The position numbers were made by a program, and so were the translations under genes. From Actinomycetes bacterium (lineage in GTDB: Bacteria > Actinomycetota > Acidimicrobiia > IMCC26256 > PALSA-610), in assembly GCA_025463905.1 (NCBI GenBank), contig JAODBJ010000131.1, positions 1 to 33,961 of the forward strand: a stretch of 33,961 bases of DNA, given 5' to 3'. Numbering within the stretch: position 1 is the first letter of the stretch; the number at the start of each line of letters is the position of its first letter. Of this stretch, positions 1 through 8,581 are shown in pieces. The notes under the pieces are model-generated. The model was not told where the DNA came from and made no database searches. It saw nothing but the letters and a program-made list of their open reading frames with translations.

Positions 1-1
1 G

Positions 2-571
2 TACGACATCGATCGCTTCGCCGACGACGTGCTCGCGGTTGCTGAGGCAGCCGGCTTCGATCGTCCCGTGGTGGTCGGGCACAGTCTCGGCGGCGTCACC
101 GCCCTTGCGTGCGCGGCACGCCCGGGCGCGGTCCGAGCGGCGGTCATGGTTGATCCCGCCCCGATCGTGGGCGAATCGCTCAACGCCTTCCTCGGCCAAG
201 CGGCGAACGAAATGGAAACCGATACGGACGGGTCGTGGCGCACCGCGTTCGTCAAGGGGATGTTCCTTCCCACCGACACCGCGCGTTGCGACGAAATCGT
301 CGCGGGCATGACCAAGCTGCCGCCCGCGATCGCGGCCGCGGCCATTCGCGCGCTTTCAACGTTCGACGGCGTCGCCGCACTCGGCAAGGTCGAAGTGCCG
401 CTGCTCTCGATCGGCGCCTCGTTTCCAACCGACGCTGCCGTCGATCTCCGCGGCGCGTGCCCGACGATCACCATCGGCCAGACCGTCGGCGCCGGCCACT
501 TCAACCAACTCGAAGTGCCCGATCAGGTCAACCACATGATCGAGCGGTTCCTCGCGATCAACGGTTGCTGA
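2..571 (+). CDS. alpha/beta hydrolase, 5'-truncated by window edge
   Basis: The reading frame is open from the first complete codon at base 2, so the true start lies outside the window. The visible part holds the nucleophile elbow GHSLGG shortly after the edge and a late catalytic-type histidine in GAGHFNQLEVPDQV, with a helical cap region between. This is the C-terminal two thirds of a typical alpha/beta hydrolase (esterase, lipase or C-C hydrolase); the substrate cannot be told. The internal GTG at 29 is only the first start codon left inside the window. The gene ends 9 bases before the stop of the convergent acyltransferase gene; a weak GC stem (575-580 with 589-594) lies across the junction. 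Confidence 0.85.
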   Translation, partial: YDIDRFADDVLAVAEAAGFDRPVVVGHSLGGVTALACAARPGAVRAAVMVDPAPIVGESLNAFLGQAANEMETDTDGSWRTAFVKGMFLPTDTARCDEIVAGMTKLPPAIAAAAIRALSTFDGVAALGKVEVPLLSIGASFPTDAAVDLRGACPTITIGQTVGAGHFNQLEVPDQVNHMIERFLAINGC

Positions 572-580
572 GCCGCCGCG

Positions 581-2515
581 TCAAGGTGCGCGGCAGCCTC
601 CGGGCGGGTTGTTGTAGCGGGGGTCGTGTCGCCATGCGCCCGCGTCCCAGTTGCGCGCGTCGAGCCCGAGATGACCGAGTACCTCATGGGTGAGCGCGGC
701 CGCGCCGTCGGGGCATAGATGCCAGCCGTCGGGCTTGCGCAGTAATCGCCCCTGCACGACGCGTGGGAATGATCCGTCGGCGCCGCGCAGCGCGGCATCG
801 ATGCTCACATAGTCGACCGTCGCGGGGTGACGCGACGGAAGTTGCGCGTATGCGGCATCGAGCTGAGGCACACTACGAAATCCGCCCGGCAGCCCGGACA
901 GCCATGCCACTTTGCCGTGCGCTGACGTGAAGCCCGCGACCGACTCGTCGATCAGCGCGCGGAACGCCGCGTCGCCGTGCGCGTGCGCCCACCCGAGATC
1001 CCACCGCCCGAGCATCACGATCGTGAGATCGACGTGGTAACGGCGGGCCTGGGTCGCCCACCAGTCGCGTACGCCTGCGGGTTGCGTCAATCCCGCGCCG
1101 GGAAACGCGGCTTCCACGACCCGCCAACCGGAGGCACTGAGGCCCGCCGCCAGCGCGGGCGTGGCGTCGTACATACCAGAGTCGCCGACGATCATCGCCG
1201 TACCCGTCGGCGACAGCGCGAGCGGTCCGGTGCCGCCCGGCAAGGGACCTGTCGGGCTCGCGATCGGCTCGACAACAACCACGTTCTTCGGTAACCGGTC
1301 AGTGCGGAAGTTCGCGTACGCGAGCGTCTCAGTCGCCGGCAGCGCGACCAGCGAGAGCGCCGCGATACCAATCGCCGGGACCGCGACCAGCGCAACGCGG
1401 CGCGGCCGGGCCCGCCGCAAGGGCCGCTCCAGCAGGAACCACGACGCCAGGGCGCCGCCAAGCGTCACCGCGAGTCGCACCATTGTGACCGGGAGCCCGG
1501 TCATACCGAGGCGCTTCGGTGTGAGCAACGTGATCGCGGGCCAGTGCCACAGATAGACGCCGTACGACACGCGGCCGAGCGCGCGTAGCGGCGCGCGGTC
1601 GAGACAGGTGGCAACGGGACCTCGGGTTGTCGTCGCGAGGACGGCCATCGCGGCACCGATCGCTACGAGTCCGAACCCGCCTCGGTAAAGAACGCCGGGC
1701 GCATCGGTACGCATGGCGACGAGCACGCCCGCGAGCCCGAGCGCGCCGCCCCATCGCGCCAACGAGAGACCGCGCGTCAGAAGGTGCGGCGCGATGAGCG
1801 CGGCCAACGCGCCGACGAGGAAGGCTTGGGCACGCGTGTCGGTGCCGTAGTACGCGCGGATCGGGTCGTGGCCGGGCGCGTACAACAACGCCATGAGCAC
1901 AGCCGACGCCACCGTGCCCAGCGCGGCGACGGCGATCAACGGCGCGCGCCGACCGCGCGACAACGCGAGCAGACCGACAACGACGAGCGGCCACACCACG
2001 TAGAACTGTTCTTCGACGGCAAGCGACCACAGGTGCACGAGCGGCGACGCGGTCGCTTGGGCGCCGCCGTACGTCACGCCGTCGCCGATCAACTTCCAGT
2101 TCGAGAAGTAGCCAAGCGCCGCGAAGCCTTGCGCGCGTATCGACGGCGTCAACGAGCGCGGTCCGTCGATGTGCACCCACAACGCGACCGCCGCGAGTAC
2201 GAGGAGCAACGCCGGCATGAGACGGCGGAACCGCCGGCCCCAAAATGCGCCGAGGCGAATCCGGCCGGCACGGTCGTGTTCGCGGAGGAGCAGTCCGGTG
2301 ATGAGGAAGCCCGACACGACCATGAAGACGTCGACGCCGAGGTATCCCGAAGGCAGCAGCTTCGGCGAGAGGTGGTACACGACGACGGCCGCGACCGCGA
2401 CCGCGCGCAGCCCGTCCATCGCGCCGACGCGATGCGAACGCTCATCGACGGGCCGCTCGGTGAGCAGCGTCGGGATCGGCTCGGCCCTCTGGTGCTCAAG
2501 CAACGCTTCGGACAC
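581..2515 (-). CDS. membrane O-acyltransferase (acyltransferase-3/OafA type) with C-terminal SGNH domain
   Basis: The 644-residue protein has the acyltransferase-3 architecture. The family R-x10-H motif is R37 to H48 in the first membrane helix region (GLRAVAVAAVVVYH), and the conserved VHLWSLAVEEQFY is at about 160-172. About ten hydrophobic segments run to residue ~390. An SGNH-hydrolase-like domain follows, with GDS at 444-446 and a DGWH block (D596, H599) near the end. Proteins of this design move acetyl or other acyl groups across the membrane onto cell-surface glycans or lipids; the acceptor here is unknown. The start is GTG, with no Shine-Dalgarno sequence but a TAGCCT hexamer 8 bases upstream, suggesting a leaderless message. 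The gene lies 38 bases downstream of the solute-binding-fold gene on the same strand. Confidence 0.9.
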   Translation of the reverse strand: MSEALLEHQRAEPIPTLLTERPVDERSHRVGAMDGLRAVAVAAVVVYHLSPKLLPSGYLGVDVFMVVSGFLITGLLLREHDRAGRIRLGAFWGRRFRRLMPALLLVLAAVALWVHIDGPRSLTPSIRAQGFAALGYFSNWKLIGDGVTYGGAQATASPLVHLWSLAVEEQFYVVWPLVVVGLLALSRGRRAPLIAVAALGTVASAVLMALLYAPGHDPIRAYYGTDTRAQAFLVGALAALIAPHLLTRGLSLARWGGALGLAGVLVAMRTDAPGVLYRGGFGLVAIGAAMAVLATTTRGPVATCLDRAPLRALGRVSYGVYLWHWPAITLLTPKRLGMTGLPVTMVRLAVTLGGALASWFLLERPLRRARPRRVALVAVPAIGIAALSLVALPATETLAYANFRTDRLPKNVVVVEPIASPTGPLPGGTGPLALSPTGTAMIVGDSGMYDATPALAAGLSASGWRVVEAAFPGAGLTQPAGVRDWWATQARRYHVDLTIVMLGRWDLGWAHAHGDAAFRALIDESVAGFTSAHGKVAWLSGLPGGFRSVPQLDAAYAQLPSRHPATVDYVSIDAALRGADGSFPRVVQGRLLRKPDGWHLCPDGAAALTHEVLGHLGLDARNWDAGAWRHDPRYNNPPGGCRAP

Positions 2516-2523
2516 TGCGCGTC

Positions 2524-2529
2524 AGGCTA
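2524..2529 (-). promoter_or_regulatory. putative -10 hexamer TAGCCT for the acyltransferase gene
   Basis: TAGCCT on the minus strand ends 8 bases before the GTG start of the acyltransferase, and there is no Shine-Dalgarno sequence in between. This matches the actinobacterial TANNNT -10 pattern of leaderless genes and recurs in the same arrangement elsewhere in the window. No clear -35 is visible. Confidence 0.35.
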
Positions 2530-2553
2530 TGAGCCGGACCTCACCAGCGCCGA

Positions 2554-3621
2554 TCAGGCTTCGAACAGTCCTTCGAACTCGAGTTCGCCGTTCTGCACCT
2601 TGCCGTACAGCAGCCAGTCGCCGCGGAACATCCCATGCTCGTACGGCGAGCACGCGATGTGCGTGCGCGCGCCGCCGGTCGTGCTCTCCATGAAGCGGAT
2701 CGTCTCGAGCCCGGCCTTGAGGCCCGGGCCGGAAAGGATCGGCGCGCGGAAGAGGCCCTCGACCAGGACGCGCGCGGTGTCGTAGGCGAGCACCGGGATC
2801 GCGTTCGGCCACAACGGCGGATCTTGCCCGTACCGCTCGGCGAAGCGCTCGCGAAAGCCGTCGACGAGTGGGTTGTTCGGGTCGAACTGATCGATGCCGA
2901 CCCAACCCTCGAACTTGTCGAAACCCATCAGATAGAACATGAACGCCGTACCCATGATGCGCGGCGGGTCCCAGCCGAGCTTGTCGAGAGCTTTGCGCAG
3001 CAACCCCTTCGCGGCGAGCATCCCGTAGCCCATATATACGAGCGCGTCGGGCTCGACGCGACGCAGGCTGTCGAGGTTCGTCGCGAGGTTGTCGGGGCTC
3101 TGACTCACGGTCTCGACCGCCGCGATGCTCACGCCGCGGCGCCGGCACTCCTGGCGAAAGAACCGGAAGTACTCCTCGCCGTTGGGTGAGATCTCGCTCA
3201 ACACCGCGACGCGCTCGTGGCCAGAACGCTTGAGCCACGCGACGACGAGCGCCGCGTCACCACCACAGTCGCCGTTGCCGAGGCGGAAGCAGTAGTCGCC
3301 CTGGAGCCGCTCCGTTCCGCACCAACTGATCAGTGGCACCTGCAGCTCGTTCGCAAGCGGCCCGACGACGATCGCGTTGTCGGAGCTGTACGCCCCCGCG
3401 ACCCCGATGCATCCCTCGTCGACCAGAAAGCGGAATCCGTCAGTCGCGTTCTTGGCCGAGCCTTGTGGGAGACCGTTCTCGGGATGGATCACGAACTCGA
3501 CCGGTCGATCGAGCAGACCCTGCGCCGCCGCTTCGTCGAAGGCGAGGCGATGGATTCGGTCGTAGCCACCGTCGGGTCCGTCGAGCGCGGAACCCAGCCA
3601 TCCGATCTTGATCGGTTCCAC
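2554..3621 (-). CDS. periplasmic-binding-protein type 1 (Leu/Ile/Val-binding or AmiC-like) protein without signal peptide
   Basis: The 355-residue protein has the type 1 ligand-binding fold of branched-chain amino acid/amide-binding proteins. It opens with beta-strand EPIKIGWLGS, has VAGAYSSDNAIVVGPLANELQVPLISW in the first lobe and VAVLSEISPNGEEYFRFF in the second, and ends in a family-typical region. I chose GTG at 3621 because a purine-rich GGAGGGGGAC sits just upstream and the homologous region starts there. No hydrophobic signal or lipobox exists at this start or further upstream in frame, so the protein is probably cytoplasmic, like the amide sensor AmiC, rather than a transporter subunit. 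No permease genes are adjacent. An acyltransferase gene follows on the same strand. The ligand is unknown. Confidence 0.82.
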   Translation of the reverse strand: MEPIKIGWLGSALDGPDGGYDRIHRLAFDEAAAQGLLDRPVEFVIHPENGLPQGSAKNATDGFRFLVDEGCIGVAGAYSSDNAIVVGPLANELQVPLISWCGTERLQGDYCFRLGNGDCGGDAALVVAWLKRSGHERVAVLSEISPNGEEYFRFFRQECRRRGVSIAAVETVSQSPDNLATNLDSLRRVEPDALVYMGYGMLAAKGLLRKALDKLGWDPPRIMGTAFMFYLMGFDKFEGWVGIDQFDPNNPLVDGFRERFAERYGQDPPLWPNAIPVLAYDTARVLVEGLFRAPILSGPGLKAGLETIRFMESTTGGARTHIACSPYEHGMFRGDWLLYGKVQNGELEFEGLFEA

Positions 3622-3657
3622 TAGGAGTCCCCCTCCGAGGCCGGCCTGCGACCTATC

Positions 3658-3685
3658 GACGTGAAACGTATATTGCATACACGTC
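3658..3685. promoter_or_regulatory. AT-rich interrupted palindrome between divergent genes
   Basis: Outer arms GACGTG (3658-3663) and CACGTC (3680-3685) enclose inner arms GTAT (3668-3671) and ATAC (3677-3680). This is the most AT-rich patch of the 244-base divergent region between the solute-binding-fold gene (start 3621) and the hydrolase gene (start 3866). It lies 37-64 bases upstream of the former, where an operator or promoter would be expected. Function is inferred from position only. Confidence 0.3.
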
Positions 3686-3865
3686 GGGGCGCGACGCAAG
3701 GCCGCGGGCTCAGCCCGCCAGCACCAACCGTGCATGCAGCTAGTAGGCAGATCCCGGGCTCTGCTGGCTGGGACGCGAAATTGAGGCTGTCCACGGAGAC
3801 GCAATGCGGCGCCGGTGCGATCGTTCATGTCACGGGTGAATCACACCCAGAGGAAGGGATGAACG

Positions 3866-4789
3866 ATGAAACCGACGCTGGTTTCGCCCTCCGCAGTAGC
3901 CCCCACGGGGGTTGGCCATCCCTACTCGCCGCCGCTTTCCTCCGGACGCGCCGTGGACCTGCCGGGTCGCGGCACAACGTTCGTACATGAGATCGAAGGC
4001 CCTCCGGGCGCTCCGACACTGATGCTCCTACACGGTCTCGGTGCGACGGCGGCGCTCAACTGGTTCACGACGTTCCCGGAGCTCGGACATCAATTTCACG
4101 TCGTCGCGCTGGATCATCGCGGCCACGGACGAGGCATTCGGGCGGCGACACCGTTCACGCTCGAAGACGCGGCCGACGACGCGGTCGCGCTGGCCGACGT
4201 CCTGCACATCGACCGATTCATCGCGGTCGGGTATTCGATGGGCGGACCGATCGCGCAGCTCATCTGGCGACGCCATCGCGATCGCGTCGCAGGACTCGTG
4301 TTGTGCGCGACGAGCCACCGTTTCCGCGTCACACCACCGGAGCACGTGATGTTTCGTTGGCTTCCTGCGTTCGAGCAGGCCACCCGGCTCGTGCCGGACG
4401 TGTTCACGCGGCGCCTGATCGCCAACCTGTCGGCGCCCTACCTGTCGCAGAACAGCTTCGCCCGCTGGGCGCTCGACGAATTGTTGCTACGCGACCAACG
4501 GTCCGTACTCCAGGCTGCGGTCGCGCTCGGGAGATATAAGGCGACGCCCTGGATCAGTGACATCGACGTACCGACGTCGGTGTTGGTACACCGCCGCGAT
4601 CGCCTGGTGCCGCCGGCGCGCCAGATGGAACTTGCGTCTGCAATACCGGGTTCGGTGACGCGCGATGTCGACGGCGACCACCTGGCCGTCGTCCGCAATC
4701 CTCAGCGATTCGTACGCACCCTGATCGCCGGAATCGACGACGTCATTTCCGCGCACGCGTCGCCCTTCGATATGCGTCAAGCGTGTTGA
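3866..4789 (+). CDS. alpha/beta hydrolase
   Basis: The 307-residue cytoplasmic hydrolase shows the oxyanion HG pair (H56-G57), the nucleophile motif GYSMGG (S124), an acid candidate in HRRDRLVPP (D245) and the catalytic histidine in DGDHLAVV (H272). The start ATG follows a good ribosome binding site (GAGGAAGGG at 3850-3859). The family covers esterases, haloperoxidase-like and C-C bond hydrolases; nothing in the sequence fixes the substrate. The first ~35 residues are proline- and serine-rich and precede the usual fold. A small gene follows after 15 bases and an HlyIII gene after that, so the three may be co-transcribed. Confidence 0.9.
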   Translation: MKPTLVSPSAVAPTGVGHPYSPPLSSGRAVDLPGRGTTFVHEIEGPPGAPTLMLLHGLGATAALNWFTTFPELGHQFHVVALDHRGHGRGIRAATPFTLEDAADDAVALADVLHIDRFIAVGYSMGGPIAQLIWRRHRDRVAGLVLCATSHRFRVTPPEHVMFRWLPAFEQATRLVPDVFTRRLIANLSAPYLSQNSFARWALDELLLRDQRSVLQAAVALGRYKATPWISDIDVPTSVLVHRRDRLVPPARQMELASAIPGSVTRDVDGDHLAVVRNPQRFVRTLIAGIDDVISAHASPFDMRQAC

Positions 4790-4804
4790 ACAAGGAGAAC
4801 CGCA

Positions 4805-5026
4805 ATGACGAAGCAGCAACTGAGCCGCCTCATCTCGATCGAGGGCAGGCGTGTGAACGTCGCCCTTCGAGACGGTTCCCGCATCGATGACTGTCAGCTC
4901 GTTTCGAGCGGCCGCAATCGCGTGACCAACATGTGGTTGTACTGGAACGGTACGGACATCTTCGTGCCGCTTGCCGACGTCCTGGACGTGTGGGAGTCGG
5001 ACCTGGGACGAGCACGGGCGGCCTGA
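4805..5026 (+). CDS. small conserved-looking hypothetical protein, 73 aa, beta-rich
   Basis: The ATG follows a strong AAGGAG ribosome binding site (4792-4797), and the frame starts 15 bases after the hydrolase stop. The predicted sequence alternates short beta strands (RRVNVALRDGSRIDDCQLV, then TNMWLYWNGTDIFVPLADV), the spacing seen in small Sm-like or SH3-like barrels, but I do not recognise the family and assign no function. It contains one cysteine and no membrane segment. The clear ribosome binding site and even codon use argue that it is real despite its size. Confidence 0.7.
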   Translation: MTKQQLSRLISIEGRRVNVALRDGSRIDDCQLVSSGRNRVTNMWLYWNGTDIFVPLADVLDVWESDLGRARAA

Positions 5027-5078
5027 CGTAGCGTTCTCTCTGCTTGATCCTTTCGACGCGCGGACTCAAGATGGCTCG

Positions 5079-5744
5079 ATGAGTCCGGCGAGTGAAGCAG
5101 GCACGGCATTGGCGAAGCCACGGCTACGTGGCGTCTCGCACCAATACGCATTCGCCGTGGCCGTCGGTGCCGGCATCGCCTTGGTGTTCAGCGCGCCGGC
5201 GGGGCGAGCCGCGGTCGCAGCAACGATCTACGCGTTGTCGATCGCAACCATGTTCGGCGTCAGCGCGCTCTATCACCGTGGCAACTGGAGCGAGGCGGTG
5301 CGGCTTCATCTCCGGCGCCTCGACCACACCACGATCTTCGTTGCGATCGCCGGGACCTATACGCCCATTGCGCTACTGGTTCTGCACGGCTGGTTCGCAG
5401 CGCTCATCCTGAGCGTCGTCTGGGGCGGTGTCGCGCTCGGCGCGCTCCTCGAGTGGTCGCCCGCGCGCCTCCCCCGCGCGCTGTTCGCGTCGCTCTACGT
5501 CGCCGTCGGTTGGGTGGCAGTGATCGTGCTTCCACAACTGTGGACGAAACTCGGCATCGTCCCGTTCAGCGGGATCATCGCCGGAGGGCTCCTCTATACG
5601 GTCGGAGCCGTGGTCTACGCGCGCAAGCGCCCCGACCCGTTCCCCGCGACCTTCGGCTTCCACGAGATCTTCCACGCGTTCGTGATCGCGGCGGCCGCCA
5701 CGCACTACACCGTCATCGCGTTTTCGGTGCTGCCCCGCGGCTAG
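5079..5744 (+). CDS. HlyIII/PAQR-family seven-helix membrane protein
   Basis: The 221-residue protein carries the hallmark motifs of the hemolysin III/PAQR family. These are a YHRGNW block after the second helix (family S-x3-Y-H type), the HTTIFVAIAGTYTPI segment after an Asp, and FHEIFHAFVIAAAATHY near the C-terminus. The conserved histidines (those in FHEIFHAF and the early YH) are the presumed zinc ligands of the family. Seven hydrophobic helices are apparent. Bacterial members are membrane proteins of poorly defined function, possibly hydrolases acting on lipids. I chose the ATG at 5079, where the homologous part begins; an in-frame upstream start at 4971 would overlap the preceding gene. 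The stop lies 22 bases from the convergent zwf stop. Confidence 0.9.
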   Translation: MSPASEAGTALAKPRLRGVSHQYAFAVAVGAGIALVFSAPAGRAAVAATIYALSIATMFGVSALYHRGNWSEAVRLHLRRLDHTTIFVAIAGTYTPIALLVLHGWFAALILSVVWGGVALGALLEWSPARLPRALFASLYVAVGWVAVIVLPQLWTKLGIVPFSGIIAGGLLYTVGAVVYARKRPDPFPATFGFHEIFHAFVIAAAATHYTVIAFSVLPRG

Positions 5745-5766
5745 CCGAGACGTCGACGGCAGTCGC

Positions 5767-7233
5767 TTACTTACTGCGCCACGCCCGCTCGAACGGAAGA
5801 CGCCACGCGTCGGGCGCGATGAGCTGATGGACAGCGTTCGGCCCCCATGATCCCGGCGGATACGGCCGGACCGGCGGAGGCCGTTCGAGTAGCGGCTTCG
5901 ACCGCTCCCACAGCTTCTCGATGCCCTCCGCGCTGGTGAACAGCGTGTGGTCACCGCTCATCGCGTCGTAGATCAGACGCTCGTACGCTTCGAGCAGGTC
6001 GGTCTCGCGCCCGGTTTCGTGCAGCGCGAATTGGAGACTCTGTTTGTCGAGCGTCATGCCCGGACCGGGCCGCTTCCCGTAGAACGACAGCGACAGTTTC
6101 GACGCGTCGGCAAGGTCGAACGTGAGGTGATCCGGCCCGTGCGCGCCGACACCCGAACCGACGGGGAACATGCTCTTCGGCGGTTCACGGAACGCGATGG
6201 AAATGATGCGCGCGCCTTCCGCCATCCGTTTGCCGGTCCGCAAGTAGAAGGGCACTCCCGCCCAACGCCAGTTGTCGATCTCGCAGCGGAGCGCGATGAA
6301 CGTCTCGGTATCTGAATGCGGCCGCACTCCGGGCTCGTCGAGGTAGCCCTCGTACTGTCCGCGCACAACCTGCGACGGTTCGATCGGACTCAGCGAGCGG
6401 AACACTTTGCTCTTCTCTTCACCGATGCTGCGCGGCTCCAGCGCCGTTGGCGGTTCCATCGCCATGAAGGCCAGCACCTGGAAGAGATGGTTCACGACCA
6501 TGTCTCGGTACGCGCCGGTCTTCTCGTAGAACGGAATGCGTTGCCCGATCGAGAGCGTCTCGGGCACGTCGATCTGCACGTGCGCGATGTGCTGACGGTT
6601 CCAGATGGGCTCGAAGAGACCGTTGGCAAACCGGAACGCGAGGATGTTGAGCGCCGCTTCCTTGCCCAGGAAGTGGTCGATCCGGAAGATCTGACTCTCG
6701 TCGAACGTCGCGTGCAGTTCGTTGTTCAACTTCACTGCGCTGGCGAGGTCGGTGCCGAACGGCTTCTCCATGATGATGCGCGCTCGCTCGGCCAAGCCGA
6801 CCTCACCCAACAAGCGGACCACCTCGGGCGCGGCCGCCGGCGGGACACTGAGGTAGAGGAGTCGCTTGACGTCTCCGCCGCCGAGATCGTCCTCGAGCTC
6901 GCCGACGATCTTCGCCAGCGCGTGGTTGCCTTCCGATTGGCAGACGTAGAAGAGCGTGGAGGAGAAGGCCTCCCACAGGTCGTCGGGTACACCTCGATTC
7001 GCGAACTCGTCGAGCGCCGCGCGCACGTACGCGCGAAAGCTGTCCTCGTCGAGGTCGTCGAGCGACGTGCCCACGATCCGGCACTCGGGCAACAGACCCG
7101 CCTGCGCCAAATGGAAGAGTCCCGGCAGGAGCTTGCGCCGGGCCAGATCGCCGGTTGCGCCGAACAGCACCAGGACGTGAGGACGCAGCGGCGATATCAG
7201 CCCGGAGTTGATGTCGATCGGATCAGAACGCAT
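5767..7233 (-). CDS. zwf: glucose-6-phosphate dehydrogenase
   Basis: The 488-residue protein is full length for the enzyme that oxidises glucose 6-phosphate to 6-phosphogluconolactone with NADP+, the entry to the oxidative pentose phosphate and Entner-Doudoroff routes. The dinucleotide-binding motif [11 protein letters not shown] begins at residue 25, EKPFG is at 156-160, and the substrate-binding active-site signature RIDHFLGKE is at 184-192. The ATG has AGGAG 8 bases upstream. The gene is not in the common zwf-opcA-pgl or tal-tkt cluster; its neighbours are an HlyIII gene (convergent) and a hydrolase-fold gene on the same strand 187 bases upstream. It may therefore be a second, stand-alone copy, which cannot be judged from this window. 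Confidence 0.97.
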   Translation of the reverse strand: MRSDPIDINSGLISPLRPHVLVLFGATGDLARRKLLPGLFHLAQAGLLPECRIVGTSLDDLDEDSFRAYVRAALDEFANRGVPDDLWEAFSSTLFYVCQSEGNHALAKIVGELEDDLGGGDVKRLLYLSVPPAAAPEVVRLLGEVGLAERARIIMEKPFGTDLASAVKLNNELHATFDESQIFRIDHFLGKEAALNILAFRFANGLFEPIWNRQHIAHVQIDVPETLSIGQRIPFYEKTGAYRDMVVNHLFQVLAFMAMEPPTALEPRSIGEEKSKVFRSLSPIEPSQVVRGQYEGYLDEPGVRPHSDTETFIALRCEIDNWRWAGVPFYLRTGKRMAEGARIISIAFREPPKSMFPVGSGVGAHGPDHLTFDLADASKLSLSFYGKRPGPGMTLDKQSLQFALHETGRETDLLEAYERLIYDAMSGDHTLFTSAEGIEKLWERSKPLLERPPPVRPYPPGSWGPNAVHQLIAPDAWRLPFERAWRSK

Positions 7234-7420
7234 GCGCAGGCTCCTGTGAGGCCGTATGCCGGGCCCTTCGCGCGGGTGGCGCGCCGCCGCTCAGTCGCTC
7301 CCTATATCGACAGAATAATCCCGCAACCAAGCCGCGCCGCCGCGACCAACGCGGTCGTGCACGTCTCGCCGGAATGCCGCGAAACGCCGCCGCGAACCTG
7401 ATCTCGGCAGTCGAGCGGAA

Positions 7421-8581
7421 TCACCCGCGGTTGCGTAGACGCGCAAACAGGCCGCGGCCGCGTGGTTCTGCTTCTTCCGCTTCCGCGAACACGTCGTCGA
7501 GGTCGCGGTACAGCGCGGTGAGCAATGCTTCGCGGCGAAGAAACGCGACTTCGTATCCGACGAGGCCGTTGTACACGACCGCGACCGCGAGGTCGCGCTC
7601 AGGATCGGCATACGCGAACGACGCGCCGACGTTGCCGGAATGGCCGAAGGAGGCCGGGCCGCACGCGGTGCTGAACGCGTGCTGATCGAGCGAGGTCATG
7701 AACCCGAGCCCGTACGGACTCACGCGGTCGAGCACCTGGTCGTATACGGGTGGGCGTGCTTCCGAGCAAAACTGGCGGAGCGTTGCCGCACCGGGAAGAC
7801 CGGCAACAGCGTTCCCGGCGATCCCTTGCAACACCTGTGTGTAGAAGCGCGCGAGATCGCGCGCGGTGGTGTAGCCGCCGTGCGCCGGGTTCGTCTCCTG
7901 GCACACGCGCCGGCTGCGTTCGAACAGCATCGGGAACGCCGATCCTTGCTCGCGCAGGTCGTGATTGACGCCGAGTCGCGGCAGCACCGCGTTGTAGTCC
8001 GCCTCGGTCATACCGATCCACGTGTCGTGGAGGCCGAGCGGGTCAAGAACCGCGTGTCGCAGGTACTCCCGGGTCGGCTCACCGGTCACGTCTTCGATCA
8101 GCCACCCGAGCATCTGCCAACCGGAGAACTCGCTATACGCGGCGTCCACACCAACCCGCCATGCCGTCGGTCGTGGCGTCTGCTCGACGATTTGGCGCCG
8201 CACCGCGGGAACGGTCATCTCCATCTCGATGCCCATCGGGCGGTGCAACCCCGCGGTGTGCGTCAACACGTGCCGGAGCGTCACGCCTCCTGCGAGCGCG
8301 CGGCAACGAGGGAGTCGCGCTTCGAGCGGATCGTCGAGATCCAGCAAACCGCGTTCGACGAGTTGCGCGATCGCGATGACGGTGATCGGTTTGATCGTGC
8401 AGTAGACCCGCAGCACCTGCTCGGACGTCATCGGAACGCCGAGACCGCTGTCGCCCATGGCAAGGTCGAGGACGCGCTCGCCACCGACTTCGACGACGAT
8501 CTGCGCACCCTTGGTGAAGATGCCGTCGTCGACCTCGAGTTCGGCGCGCTTGATCGTGCGAGCGAACTCGGGCGCCGTCAT
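7421..8581 (-). CDS. beta-lactamase-fold (class C/EstB-like) protein with altered catalytic motifs
   Basis: The 386-residue protein has the serine beta-lactamase/esterase fold: the N-terminal domain leads to RVYCTIKPIT where the S-x-x-K motif belongs, then AAYSEFSGWQMLG where Y-x-N belongs, and FGHSGNVGASFAY as the third (HxG) motif at H314. The nucleophile position is Cys61 (CTIK, codon TGC) with Lys64 kept, and the second motif reads Y149-S-E. Activity is therefore uncertain: it may be a cysteine variant, an acyl-binding protein or a degenerate esterase. No signal peptide is present. The start overlaps the SCP2-like gene stop (ATGA), so the two are translationally coupled. Confidence 0.85.
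   Translation of the reverse strand: MTAPEFARTIKRAELEVDDGIFTKGAQIVVEVGGERVLDLAMGDSGLGVPMTSEQVLRVYCTIKPITVIAIAQLVERGLLDLDDPLEARLPRCRALAGGVTLRHVLTHTAGLHRPMGIEMEMTVPAVRRQIVEQTPRPTAWRVGVDAAYSEFSGWQMLGWLIEDVTGEPTREYLRHAVLDPLGLHDTWIGMTEADYNAVLPRLGVNHDLREQGSAFPMLFERSRRVCQETNPAHGGYTTARDLARFYTQVLQGIAGNAVAGLPGAATLRQFCSEARPPVYDQVLDRVSPYGLGFMTSLDQHAFSTACGPASFGHSGNVGASFAYADPERDLAVAVVYNGLVGYEVAFLRREALLTALYRDLDDVFAEAEEAEPRGRGLFARLRNRG

Noticed and set aside
6316-7401. 361-codon plus-strand open frame opposite zwf
   Set aside because: Antisense of a clear G6PD gene; composition (Arg, Val, Glu, Gln) is that of a complementary frame and no motif is seen.
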